The translations under genes and the position numbers were made by a program. This document shows positions 1-7,350 of a stretch of 12,973 nucleotides of DNA, piece after piece. The notes beneath the pieces were generated by a model. It was given only the letters and a program-made list of their open reading frames with translations. It was not told the origin of the DNA and did no database searches. This stretch comes from Quisquiliibacterium sp. Lineage in GTDB: Bacteria; Pseudomonadota; Gammaproteobacteria; Burkholderiales; Burkholderiaceae_E. Where the stretch lies: NCBI GenBank assembly GCA_030830765.1, contig JAURMJ010000144.1, positions 1 to 12,973 of the forward strand, given 5' to 3'. Numbering within the stretch: position 1 is the stretch's first letter; every line of letters begins with the position of its first letter.

Positions 1-766
1 AAGATGGCGAAGTGATGTCGCCTTTGGCGGCCTTCTTAACGCATGCGGCCTTGGAGGCAGGTGACAATCAAGCGCAAGCAGGTGAGGATGCCATTCAGCT
101 CATGACGGTTCATGCCAGCAAAGGTTTGGAGTTTGACGCGGTATTTATCTCGGCTTGGAGGAGGGTTTGTTTCCTCACGAAAACTCCATGAACGACTACG
201 ATGGTTTGGAGGAAGAGCGTCGCCTGATGTATGTGGCCATCACGCGGGCGCGCGAACGGCTGTACATGTCGTTTTCCCAGACCCGGATGCTGCACGGACA
301 GACACGCTACAGCCTGAAGTCTCGCTTCATCGACGAACTGCCCGAAGAAGCGTTGAAGTGGCTGACACCTCGTGTGCAGCAGCGAGGCGGCAGCTGGCGC
401 GAAGGCTGGGGAGCGGCCTGGGAAGGTCTTGATGCCGGCAGTTCGCGCGGTCGCAGTCAAGGCGGCGGAATTGGCAACACAAATGCTGAGGCGTATTCCA
501 GTGCTGGTGGCTACCATGGCCAGGGACGAGCCGGGGCTCAAGCCGATCTAGGACGACCAAGTCTTCAGGATCAGCGCGCTGCGCAGAAGTTTGATCGCGG
601 AGTCGCCTTTCGGATCGGACAGAACGTTGCCCATGCGAAATTTGGCGAAGGCGTGATCGTCAATATCGAAGGGGGCGGGACGGATGCCCGCGTGCAGGTC
701 AATTTTGGGCGCCAGGGCATCAAATGGCTTGCGCTTTCGGTAGCCAAGCTTGAGCCGGTGGCTTGA
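1..766 (+). CDS. uvrD: UvrD/PcrA-type DNA helicase, C-terminal part, with a single-base frameshift
   Basis: This is the 3' portion of a superfamily 1A 3'-5' DNA helicase used in nucleotide excision and mismatch repair; the N-terminal Walker A part lies outside the window. Codons in the frame of position 3 run to about 152 and include motif V (TVHASKGLEF followed by VFIS). The family match then continues one frame back, from 155 to the TGA at 764-766, with EEGLFPHENS and motif VI (EEERRLMYVAITRARERL, which carries the arginine finger). A low-complexity Gly/Trp-rich linker follows, then a Tudor-like C-terminal domain (VAHAKFGEGVIVNIEG, GIKWLALSVAKLEP). A GGC glycine codon is expected at the junction but only GC is present, so one G is missing near 152-153. 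Read literally, the upstream frame ends at TGA 189-191 and loses motif VI. No second lesion is visible, so this is either a sequencing error or a very recent mutation. The identification is firm; intactness is uncertain. Confidence 0.88.
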
Positions 767-798
767 GGCGGTGCGAACACCCGGTTTGAAACGATGCA

Positions 799-821
799 GG
801 CCGATCTGATCCGATCCGGCC
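799..821. terminator. weak hairpin between convergent genes, possible terminator
   Basis: GGCCGATC (799-806) can pair with GATC plus GGCC (813-821) across a six-base loop, leaving one bulged C. It lies in the 62-nt gap between the convergent uvrD and the membrane-protein gene, where a bidirectional terminator would be expected. There is no T tract on either side, so intrinsic termination is only a guess. Confidence 0.22.
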
Positions 822-828
822 CGGTCGT

Positions 829-1599
829 TCAGTCACCAAGTACCACATCCCGGTAGCTCGGCCAGAACGAGCAGTAAAGCGCACACAGCACCAGAAGAGA
901 CAGCGGCGACAGGACCATCGACATCAGCAAGGGCGAGCCGCCGAGCAGCAGTTTGATGGCCTGCAACATCATCGACACGCACATCGCGACAAACAGCCAG
1001 CTGAGCAGATAGGCAGCAAACACCCATTTGTTACGCAGCACTGCAACAAGACTGAAGAAAAGCGCCTTGGGCGGAGCCACTTTGTGCCAGGCGACGAACA
1101 TCGGTGCGTACCAGAGGGCAGCCTGAATCGGCATGTAGAGCGCTAGAAACAGCAGCGAGGCCATCACCAGTGAACCTTCCCCCAGGGCCGGATCCTGCGG
1201 ATCAATCGTGCCGGTCGCGATCTGCAGCAATGTGCCGCCATCAGCGATTGATGCGAAGGCCAGCGCGGCCAGTGTCGATGCGACATTGGCCACACCGAGC
1301 ATTAACAGCCCTTTCCAGGCGCGCCCCGAGTCATCACGAAAGCCCGAGAACAGCATCTGAGGTGTTGGAGTGTCGCGCTGATCGGCCGCTTGGGCGGCCC
1401 GCATCATGCCGATCGCAAATAAAGGGGTCAGCGCCATCGGCGCGAACGGTCCAACAAGGGGCAGCAGCGTCGAGAGCATCAGGATCAGCAGGTACAGGAA
1501 GGTCAGCGCCATCAGCTGGATCGGGTAGCGACGTAGCAGCGTGAAGCCTTCAATAACCCAGCGGCGGCCGGTTCGGGGCGGCAGGGGAGCGATCTGCAT
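829..1599 (-). CDS. BPSS1780-family integral membrane protein
   Basis: A 256-residue hydrophobic protein of unknown function. The N terminus has the motif I associate with the BPSS1780 family (APLPPRTGRRWVIEGFTLLR, about residues 4-23). About six membrane segments follow, near residues 26-48, 50-68, 97-118, 143-163, 193-215 and 224-246, and no enzymatic motif is seen. I chose the ATG at 1597-1599. The longer open frame to 1779 adds 60 polar, Arg-rich residues that overlap thrB and look non-coding. The gene begins 20 nt after the thrB stop on the same strand, so co-transcription with thrB is likely. No clear ribosome binding site precedes the chosen ATG, so the start is less certain than the identity. 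Its role is unknown; the link to thrB is positional only. Confidence 0.8.
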   Translation of the reverse strand: MQIAPLPPRTGRRWVIEGFTLLRRYPIQLMALTFLYLLILMLSTLLPLVGPFAPMALTPLFAIGMMRAAQAADQRDTPTPQMLFSGFRDDSGRAWKGLLMLGVANVASTLAALAFASIADGGTLLQIATGTIDPQDPALGEGSLVMASLLFLALYMPIQAALWYAPMFVAWHKVAPPKALFFSLVAVLRNKWVFAAYLLSWLFVAMCVSMMLQAIKLLLGGSPLLMSMVLSPLSLLVLCALYCSFWPSYRDVVLGD

Positions 1600-1619
1600 G
1601 AGTGTTCGACAAGTCCGGG

Positions 1620-2573
1620 TTAGGGCAGTTCGGGGGCGCCATGGCGCCGATCGCGAAGAATACGCTCGAAATGCAGCGGATTCTTGGGCGTCACCATTTC
1701 GGCCGGGCGCGGCAGGTGGAAATCGTACAGTCGGGACATCCAGAAGCGAAACGCCGCAGCACGCAGCATTATCGGCCAAGCGCGCCGCTCAGTGTCATCA
1801 AAAGGTCGAACTGCGGCGTAAGCGCGCAACAGACTGTCCAGGCGCGACAGATCGAAAGCGCCGCTCGCCTCGTCAATGCACCAGTCGTTGCAGGTGATTG
1901 CCAGATCGAAGAGCCAGCGATCGGTCGCGGCGAAATAGAAATCGATGACCCCGCCCACCTGATCGTGATCGAACAGCACGTTGTCCCGGAACAGGTCTGC
2001 ATGAACCGCGCTGCTTCTCAGGGCGTGATTCAGGTCGCTCGTTGCGAATGCCTGCTGGGCTGCCAGTTCGTCATTCAGCAGAGCCGCCGTTGCTTCATCC
2101 AGATGCGGTGCGATCCGAGGGGCATTGACGCGCCACCAGCTCAGGCCGCGGGTATTGTCCATCTGCACCGGATAGTCGATTGCCGCCAGATGCATGCGTG
2201 CCAGCAATTCACCGATCCGGGCGCAGTGCATCGCACTTGGCCCGTCCAGTGGACGACCTTCCAGGCGGGTCACCAGAGCGGCGGGTTTCCCGCAGAGCTC
2301 GCTGAGCACCTGACCATCCCGGTTGGCAACCGGATCTGGGCAGGCAATCCCGCCGCGGGCCAGGTGCTGCATCAGTCCAAGATAAAACGGCAGATCCTGC
2401 GCTTGAAGCCGCTCGAACAGAGTCAGTACGAAACGTCCGCGCTGCGTGTCGACAAAGAAATTGGAATTTTCGATGCCCGATGCAATGCCTTCGAAGGCAA
2501 GCAAGGGTCCAAGGTCAAACGCTGCGAGCCAGCGCTGCAGGGCGGCTTGGGAGACGGTGGTGAAAACTGCCAT
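1620..2573 (-). CDS. thrB: Homoserine kinase, type II (aminoglycoside phosphotransferase fold)
   Basis: ThrB phosphorylates L-homoserine with ATP to O-phospho-L-homoserine, the substrate of threonine synthase. The 317-residue protein belongs to the APH/choline-kinase-like form found in Pseudomonas and Burkholderiales, not the GHMP-kinase form of E. coli. Visible features are the glycine-rich nucleotide-binding segment GIASGIENSNFF (about 29-40), the Brenner-type catalytic loop VHADLFRDNVLF (about 190-201; H191, D193, N198), and the metal-binding Asp in GGVIDFYFA (D211). Length and the N terminus (MAVFTTVS) fit the family, which supports the ATG at 2571-2573, although no good Shine-Dalgarno sequence precedes it. 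It is the first gene of a probable two-gene minus-strand unit with the BPSS1780-type membrane gene and diverges from polA. Confidence 0.95.
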   Translation of the reverse strand: MAVFTTVSQAALQRWLAAFDLGPLLAFEGIASGIENSNFFVDTQRGRFVLTLFERLQAQDLPFYLGLMQHLARGGIACPDPVANRDGQVLSELCGKPAALVTRLEGRPLDGPSAMHCARIGELLARMHLAAIDYPVQMDNTRGLSWWRVNAPRIAPHLDEATAALLNDELAAQQAFATSDLNHALRSSAVHADLFRDNVLFDHDQVGGVIDFYFAATDRWLFDLAITCNDWCIDEASGAFDLSRLDSLLRAYAAVRPFDDTERRAWPIMLRAAAFRFWMSRLYDFHLPRPAEMVTPKNPLHFERILRDRRHGAPELP

Positions 2574-2612
2574 CGGATTTCTGACTGCGCTTCGGCTGCG
2601 AGGACATCTTCG

Positions 2613-2621
2613 AGAATATCA
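2613..2621 (-). promoter_or_regulatory. candidate extended -10 element for thrB
   Basis: On the minus strand this reads TGATATTCT, a TG-n extended -10 followed by a TATTCT hexamer (four of six consensus bases), about 40 nt upstream of the thrB start codon. No good -35 hexamer is seen at 17 nt. Assigned by eye from position and sequence only. Confidence 0.3.
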
Positions 2622-2674
2622 GAGCAGCCTTCGGCAATCGGCCCGGATTTGGCTCCTTCTGCGAGCGAGAACTC

Positions 2675-2683
2675 TGAGATAAT
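2675..2683 (+). promoter_or_regulatory. candidate extended -10 element for polA
   Basis: TGAGATAAT is an extended -10 (TG-n plus GATAAT, five of six bases of TATAAT). It would start transcription near 2690 and give a leader of about 88 nt before polA. The -35 position has no consensus match, which is tolerated with an extended -10. It lies back to back with the thrB candidate, about 60 bp away. Confidence 0.35.
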
Positions 2684-2777
2684 CCCGCTCTGAAGCCCTG
2701 GCTTCTCCCGTTTGAATAATGCCGCGCGTGGTGGGTTTTGGATCAACTGCCGGCGGGGCCTGAGCCTGGTGCCCGAC

Positions 2778-5579
2778 ATGACTGAAAAGACGCTCCTGCT
2801 GGTGGACGGCTCGAGCTTTCTGTACCGCGCGTTTCATGCGCTCCCTGACCTGCGCAACAACGAGGGCGAGCCGACCGGTGCCGTCTATGGCTTTGTTGCG
2901 ATGCTCAGGCGTTTGCGCGCCGATACCAGACTGGGAGGTGGGAGCTCGCACGGGGCAGTCGTATTCGATGCGCCCGGCAGAACCTTTCGTGACGACTGGT
3001 ACCCGGATTACAAAGCCACGCGCAAATCGATGCCCGATGATCTGGCACGCCAGATTCCCGTGATTCACAATCTGGTGCGCGCCATGGGGTGGCCGCTGGT
3101 CATGATTGAAGGGATTGAGGCCGACGATGTGATCGGCACGCTCGCCCGGCAGGCCGAATTGCAGAAGATGGGGACCGTGGTTTCCACCGGTGACAAGGAC
3201 CTGGCTCAGCTGGTCAGTGAGCATGTGACGCTGATCAACACGATGACTTCCCAGGGCGGCCAGCCCGAGCGGCTCGATCCGCAGGGTGTCGAGAATAAGT
3301 TCGGTGTTCCGCCGGAACGAATCATTGACTGGTTGTCGCTGGTCGGTGATACGGTCGACAACGTGCCTGGAGTCGAAAAGGTCGGACCCAAGACAGCCGT
3401 CAAGTGGCTGCAGAGTTACGGATCGCTCGATGGCGTGATCGCCAATGCCGAGCAGATTGGCGGAGTCGTCGGCCAGAACCTGCGCAATGCGCTTGACTGG
3501 CTGCCGATGGCGCGCAAGCTCGTGACGGTCAGGACCGACTGCGATCTCTCCGCGCAGGTCGAGTCCATCGAAACCTCGCTCTGCCTGGCCTCTGAAGACG
3601 TCGAGCGCCTGCGCGAGATTTTCACGCGCTGCGGTTTTCGTACGCTATTGCGCGAACTCGGGGGCGAGACATCTGAAGATCCCCAACCTGTGTCGCGCTC
3701 AGCCAGGCCGATCGCGCGCAACGATGGCGGCGTCATCGATCCGCTCGCCGGCGTCCAGGTACCGCCCTTGCCTGCGCTGGAATACGAAACCGTGGTCACA
3801 GATGAAGCCTTGCAGCGCTGGCTTGACCGCATCGAGTCGGCGCCGCTGACGGCGATTGATACTGAGACCACGTCGCTGGATCCGATGATGGCGCAGCTGG
3901 TCGGTATTTCGTTGTCCATTGAGCCCGGCCGTGCCTGCTATATCCCGCTCGCCCATACCTATGCCGGGGTGGCGCAGCAGCTTGATCGCACGGCCGTGCT
4001 CGACAAGCTCAAGCCCTGGCTTGAAAGTGATCAGCATCGCAAGCTTGGCCAGAACCTCAAGTACGACATGCACGTGTTCGAGAACCACGGCGTCCGTCTG
4101 AAAGGGATCGAGCACGACACCTTGCTTGAATCGTACGTGCTGGAGGCGCACCGGCCCCACGACATGGATTCCATGGCACGGCGTCATCTGGGCCGCGAGA
4201 CCGTGCCCTACGAGGCGGTTGCAGGCAAGGGGGCCAACCAGATCTGCTTTGATCAGGTCGATCTGGAACAGGCCAGCCGCTACGCGGCCGAGGATGCCGA
4301 AGTCACGATGCATCTGCACCAGACGCTGTATCCGGTCATCGAGCGCGATGACAGGCTCGGCTTTATCTATCGCGACATTGAGATCCCCAGTGCGCGGGTC
4401 CTGCAGAGAATCGAACGGCAGGGGGTGCTGGTTGATGTTGATCTGCTGGCGGCGCAGTCCGAGCAGCTTGGCCGAGAGCTGATGGAGCTCGAAGCCAAGG
4501 CCTATGAGGCGGCCGGACAACCCTTCAATCTGAATTCCCCGAAGCAGCTTGGCGAAATTCTGTTCGGCCGGCTCGGGCTGCCGACGGTCAAAAAGACGGC
4601 CAGCGGTGCGCCGTCCACCGATGAAGAGGTGCTGACCAAGCTTGCCGAGGACTATCCGCTTCCGCGGCTTCTGCTTGACTGGCGGGGCATCGCCAAGCTC
4701 AAGTCCACCTATACCGACAAGCTGCCCCGCATGGTCAATCCGAACACGCTGCGGGTGCACACCAGCTACTCGCAGGCGGTGGCTGTTACCGGACGACTGG
4801 CGTCCAGTGACCCGAATCTGCAGAACATTCCCGTGCGTACCGCGCAGGGGCGCCGCATCCGGGAGGCCTTTATTGCGCCATCAGGCGCCTCAATTGTGTC
4901 GGCCGATTACTCACAGATCGAGCTTCGGATCATGGCGCACATCTCAGGCGACGAGAGTCTGCTTGACGCCTTCGCCAAAGGCATCGATGTGCACCGGGCC
5001 ACGGCCGGCGAGATCTTCGGCCTGGCACCGGATCAGGTCGATGCCGAGCAGCGGCGCTATGCCAAAGTGATCAATTTCGGGCTGATCTACGGGATGAGTG
5101 CGTTCGGTCTGGCAGCAAGTCTGGGCATCGCGCGCGATGCTGCTAAAAACTACATCGATCGCTACTTCGACCGATATCCGCGCGTGAAGACCTACATGGA
5201 CGAGACCCGTGAACTGGCACGCGCACAGGGCTACGTTGAAACCGTGTTCGGGCGTCGTCTTTGGCTGGCCGAGATCAACAGCCCGAACGGGCCGCGCCGT
5301 CAGGCTGCCGAGCGGGCCGCAATCAATGCGCCGATGCAGGGTACCGCGGCCGATCTGATCAAGCTGTCGATGGTCGCCGTTCATGACTGGCTGCAGCAGC
5401 ACAATATGCGCAGTGCACTGATCATGCAGGTGCATGATGAACTCGTCCTTGAAGTGGTCGACCAGGAACGCGAGGCGGTCATCGAGGCCTTGCACCGCCT
5501 GATGGGTGGGGTTGCGCAGCTGAAAGTACCGCTGGAAGTCGAAGTGGGCATCGGGCCGAACTGGGAACAGGCCCACTAA
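2778..5579 (+). CDS. polA: DNA polymerase I (5'-nuclease, 3'-5' exonuclease, polymerase)
   Basis: A 933-residue family A polymerase (E. coli PolA has 928) for Okazaki fragment processing and repair synthesis. The 5'-nuclease domain (about 1-300) shows VDGSSFLYRAFHALP (9-23), EADDVIG (114-120), STGDKDLAQL (136-145) and GDTVDNVPGVEKVGPKTA (190-207). The proofreading domain has DxE in AIDTETTSLDP (D361, E363), NLKYD (D430) and YAAEDAE (Y502, D506), so it should be active. The polymerase domain has motif A DYSQIELR (D710, E715), motif B RRYAKVINFGLIYG (R759, K763, F767, Y771) and motif C VHDE (H886, D887, E888). These residues run five ahead of the E. coli numbering. The ATG at 2778 gives the family N terminus MTEKTLLLVDG. 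The frame is open back to 2712 but that extension does not resemble the family. Its Shine-Dalgarno sequence is weak, and an in-frame GTG at 2769 is the alternative start. Confidence 0.98.
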   Translation: MTEKTLLLVDGSSFLYRAFHALPDLRNNEGEPTGAVYGFVAMLRRLRADTRLGGGSSHGAVVFDAPGRTFRDDWYPDYKATRKSMPDDLARQIPVIHNLVRAMGWPLVMIEGIEADDVIGTLARQAELQKMGTVVSTGDKDLAQLVSEHVTLINTMTSQGGQPERLDPQGVENKFGVPPERIIDWLSLVGDTVDNVPGVEKVGPKTAVKWLQSYGSLDGVIANAEQIGGVVGQNLRNALDWLPMARKLVTVRTDCDLSAQVESIETSLCLASEDVERLREIFTRCGFRTLLRELGGETSEDPQPVSRSARPIARNDGGVIDPLAGVQVPPLPALEYETVVTDEALQRWLDRIESAPLTAIDTETTSLDPMMAQLVGISLSIEPGRACYIPLAHTYAGVAQQLDRTAVLDKLKPWLESDQHRKLGQNLKYDMHVFENHGVRLKGIEHDTLLESYVLEAHRPHDMDSMARRHLGRETVPYEAVAGKGANQICFDQVDLEQASRYAAEDAEVTMHLHQTLYPVIERDDRLGFIYRDIEIPSARVLQRIERQGVLVDVDLLAAQSEQLGRELMELEAKAYEAAGQPFNLNSPKQLGEILFGRLGLPTVKKTASGAPSTDEEVLTKLAEDYPLPRLLLDWRGIAKLKSTYTDKLPRMVNPNTLRVHTSYSQAVAVTGRLASSDPNLQNIPVRTAQGRRIREAFIAPSGASIVSADYSQIELRIMAHISGDESLLDAFAKGIDVHRATAGEIFGLAPDQVDAEQRRYAKVINFGLIYGMSAFGLAASLGIARDAAKNYIDRYFDRYPRVKTYMDETRELARAQGYVETVFGRRLWLAEINSPNGPRRQAAERAAINAPMQGTAADLIKLSMVAVHDWLQQHNMRSALIMQVHDELVLEVVDQEREAVIEALHRLMGGVAQLKVPLEVEVGIGPNWEQAH

Positions 5580-5583
5580 CCGC

Positions 5584-5590
5584 GGAAAGG
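5584..5590 (+). promoter_or_regulatory. ribosome binding site for the ZIP transporter gene
   Basis: GGAAAGG lies 10 nt before the GTG at 5601 and only 5 nt after the polA stop. It supports the GTG start, since the next in-frame ATG would remove the first membrane helix. Confidence 0.55.
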
Positions 5591-5600
5591 TCCTTGCATC

Positions 5601-6383
5601 GTGACTCTGCTTCAAATTCTGATCGCGACTTTGCTGGGTGGCATTGTCAGCGTCCTGGCTGCAGCCGCGCTGTCGATGACGCTGCTCTCGCGCGTTGTTC
5701 ACCGGCTGGTCAGTTTGTCGGCCGGCATGCTGCTCGCGACCTCGATGCTGCACATGCTCCCTGAGGCCATTGAGACCGGATCAAACCTGCAGGCGCTCTG
5801 CGCTACGTTACTAGCTGGCTTGATCGGGTTTTTCCTGCTCGAAAAAATATCTGTCCTGCGTCACAGCCATCACTATGAAGGTGACGGCCATTCCCATGAG
5901 CATGGCCATGACCGCCATGAGGCCGGTCCGCAGGGCATGCTGATCCTGGTGGGTGATGGCATCCACAATTTTGCCGATGGCGTGATGATTGCCGCTGCTT
6001 TCCTCACCGATGTCCGGCTGGGCTGGCTGACCACGGCTGCAATCGCTGCCCATGAAATCCCGCAGGAGATCGGCGATTTCATCGTGCTGCTCAATGCCGG
6101 TTATTCGCGTACACGGGCGCTGGTTTACAACGCGATCTCAGGGCTTGCGGCCGTGTTGGGCGGGCTGCTTGGCTATCTGATGCTGGACGACTCGAAGGGC
6201 GCAGTTCCCTACGTGCTGATGCTGGCTGCCGCAAGCTTCATCTATGTGGCTCTTGCTGATCTGGTGCCTGACCTGCACCGGCAAACCATGCGCCGGCGCA
6301 GCGAATCAGGGGCTCAGCTGCTGCTGATGTTGCTCGGGGTCGTGATCATCGCGGCGCTGACGGCGCCGCTGCATTCGCACTGA
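5601..6383 (+). CDS. ZIP-family divalent metal transporter
   Basis: A 260-residue inner-membrane permease of the ZIP (SLC39-like) family, which takes up zinc or other divalent metals into the cytoplasm. Hydrophobic segments fit about eight helices. The metal-path signatures are HNFADG (122-127, helix 4) and HEIPQEIGD (151-159, helix 5). A His-rich cytoplasmic loop (about 88-106, nine His among Glu and Asp residues) lies between helices 3 and 4, where ZIP proteins usually carry one. The organisation resembles the LIV-1-like bacterial branch more than E. coli ZupT, so I give no symbol. Translation starts at GTG with a plausible Shine-Dalgarno sequence, 21 nt after polA, so it may be co-transcribed with polA. 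No Zur or Fur box was recognised. Metal specificity cannot be read from the sequence. Confidence 0.93.
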   Translation: MTLLQILIATLLGGIVSVLAAAALSMTLLSRVVHRLVSLSAGMLLATSMLHMLPEAIETGSNLQALCATLLAGLIGFFLLEKISVLRHSHHYEGDGHSHEHGHDRHEAGPQGMLILVGDGIHNFADGVMIAAAFLTDVRLGWLTTAAIAAHEIPQEIGDFIVLLNAGYSRTRALVYNAISGLAAVLGGLLGYLMLDDSKGAVPYVLMLAAASFIYVALADLVPDLHRQTMRRRSESGAQLLLMLLGVVIIAALTAPLHSH

Positions 6384-6400
6384 GAACGATCCAGATCAGA

Positions 6401-6429
6401 GGTGAATTCGAAACGATTTCGAGTTCACC
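6401..6429. terminator. strong 13-bp hairpin at a convergent gene junction
   Basis: GGTGAATTCGAAA (6401-6413) pairs with TTTCGAGTTCACC (6417-6429) over a three-base loop, with one T.G wobble and no other mismatch. It lies 17 nt after the ZIP stop and 30 nt from the 3' end of the sulfurtransferase gene, so it could serve as a bidirectional terminator or 3'-end stabiliser. Neither strand has a T tract after the stem. A second small hairpin (ACCCC 6427-6431 with GGGGT 6436-6440) overlaps its 3' arm and would compete with it. Confidence 0.55.
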
Positions 6430-6459
6430 CCGACCGGGGTTGCCATGCCGGGTTGTTCT

Positions 6460-7308
6460 TCAGGGCTTGTCGCCGGTTGCAACGGGACGGCTGCTGTCGG
6501 CACACCACTCGCTCCAGGATCCGCCGTACAGCGCGCTGCCGCCAAGCCCGGCCAGCTCCATCGCCAACAGGTTGTGGCAGGCTGTGACGCCTGAGCCGCA
6601 CTGGTGAACAACCGATGCCGGATCGCGATCTCCGAGCAGCTCGGTGTACTCCTGGCGCAGCACCTGAGCCGGCTTGAATCGGCCATCCGGGCGCAGATTT
6701 GCCTGGAAAGGGCGGTTCAACGCGCCAGGAATATGGCCTGCAACCGGATCGATCGGCTCGGTCAGTCCGGCATAACGCTCTGGTGTGCGGGCATCGATCA
6801 CCGCCAGCCTGCCGCTACCCAGTTGACCGAGCAGGTCGTCAGCGCTCACTGAACTGGCGAGCGATGCAGCTTCGGGGAAGTCGCCAGGCGGTGGGCTGGG
6901 CACTTCCGTGCTGGTTGGAAAGCCGGCCTGCTTCCAGGCACCCATGCCGCCATCCAGGACCGCGACAGCCTCGTGGCCAAGCCAGCGCGCCAGCCACCAG
7001 AGACGTCCGGCATACATGCCGCCATTGTCGTCATAACAGACCAGTTGCTGGCCTTGCTTCAGCCCTGCAGCCCGCAGTCGCCCGGCCATTTCGGCGCGAT
7101 CCGGCAGTGGGTGACGGCCGTTGCTGCCGTTTTTCGGGCTGGCCAGATCGGTGTCCTGGTGCATGAAGCGGGCGCCAGGAAGATGCTCCTGGGCGTAAGC
7201 CGCCGGACCCGCCGTGGGATCCAGCAGGTTGTGGCGGCAGTCGACAACGATGCAGTGGTCAAGGTTGGCGGCAAGTTCTTCGGCAGAAATCAGCGTGGTC
7301 CAGGGCAT
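6460..7308 (-). CDS. sseA: 3-mercaptopyruvate-type sulfurtransferase (tandem rhodanese domains)
   Basis: A 282-residue two-domain rhodanese-family enzyme, probably cytoplasmic, that moves sulfane sulfur from 3-mercaptopyruvate (or thiosulfate) to a thiol or cyanide acceptor. The N-terminal domain (about 5-135) has VVDCRHNLLD, HLPGARFMH and LDGGMGAWKQAGFP. The C-terminal domain (about 152-280) has VIDARTPERYAG, GHIPGALNRPF and the active-site loop QCGSGVTACHN with catalytic C237. CGSGVTA is the loop type usual for mercaptopyruvate sulfurtransferases; thiosulfate rhodaneses more often have CRKGVTA. The start at 7306-7308 gives the family N terminus. The gene lies 42 nt downstream of the Rieske oxygenase gene on the same strand and probably shares its transcript. 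Substrate preference is inferred from the loop alone. Confidence 0.9.
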   Translation of the reverse strand: MPWTTLISAEELAANLDHCIVVDCRHNLLDPTAGPAAYAQEHLPGARFMHQDTDLASPKNGSNGRHPLPDRAEMAGRLRAAGLKQGQQLVCYDDNGGMYAGRLWWLARWLGHEAVAVLDGGMGAWKQAGFPTSTEVPSPPPGDFPEAASLASSVSADDLLGQLGSGRLAVIDARTPERYAGLTEPIDPVAGHIPGALNRPFQANLRPDGRFKPAQVLRQEYTELLGDRDPASVVHQCGSGVTACHNLLAMELAGLGGSALYGGSWSEWCADSSRPVATGDKP

Positions 7309-7350
7309 CGCGGTGCTAGCGCCTTTCTAAATGGGATGCAGGAAAGCCAG

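Noticed and set aside
1600..1779. N-terminal extension of the BPSS1780-family protein
   Set aside because: It would overlap thrB by 160 bp, is polar and Arg-rich, and precedes the family-typical start MQIAPLPPRTG.
1602..2693. Open frame of 363 codons on the plus strand across thrB
   Set aside because: thrB on the minus strand has complete kinase motifs; the opposite frame is of low quality and shows no recognisable domain.
3699..4760. Open frame of 353 codons on the minus strand inside polA
   Set aside because: It lies fully antisense to the best-conserved coding sequence in the window, has no family resemblance, and is typical of stop-poor shadow frames in GC-rich DNA.
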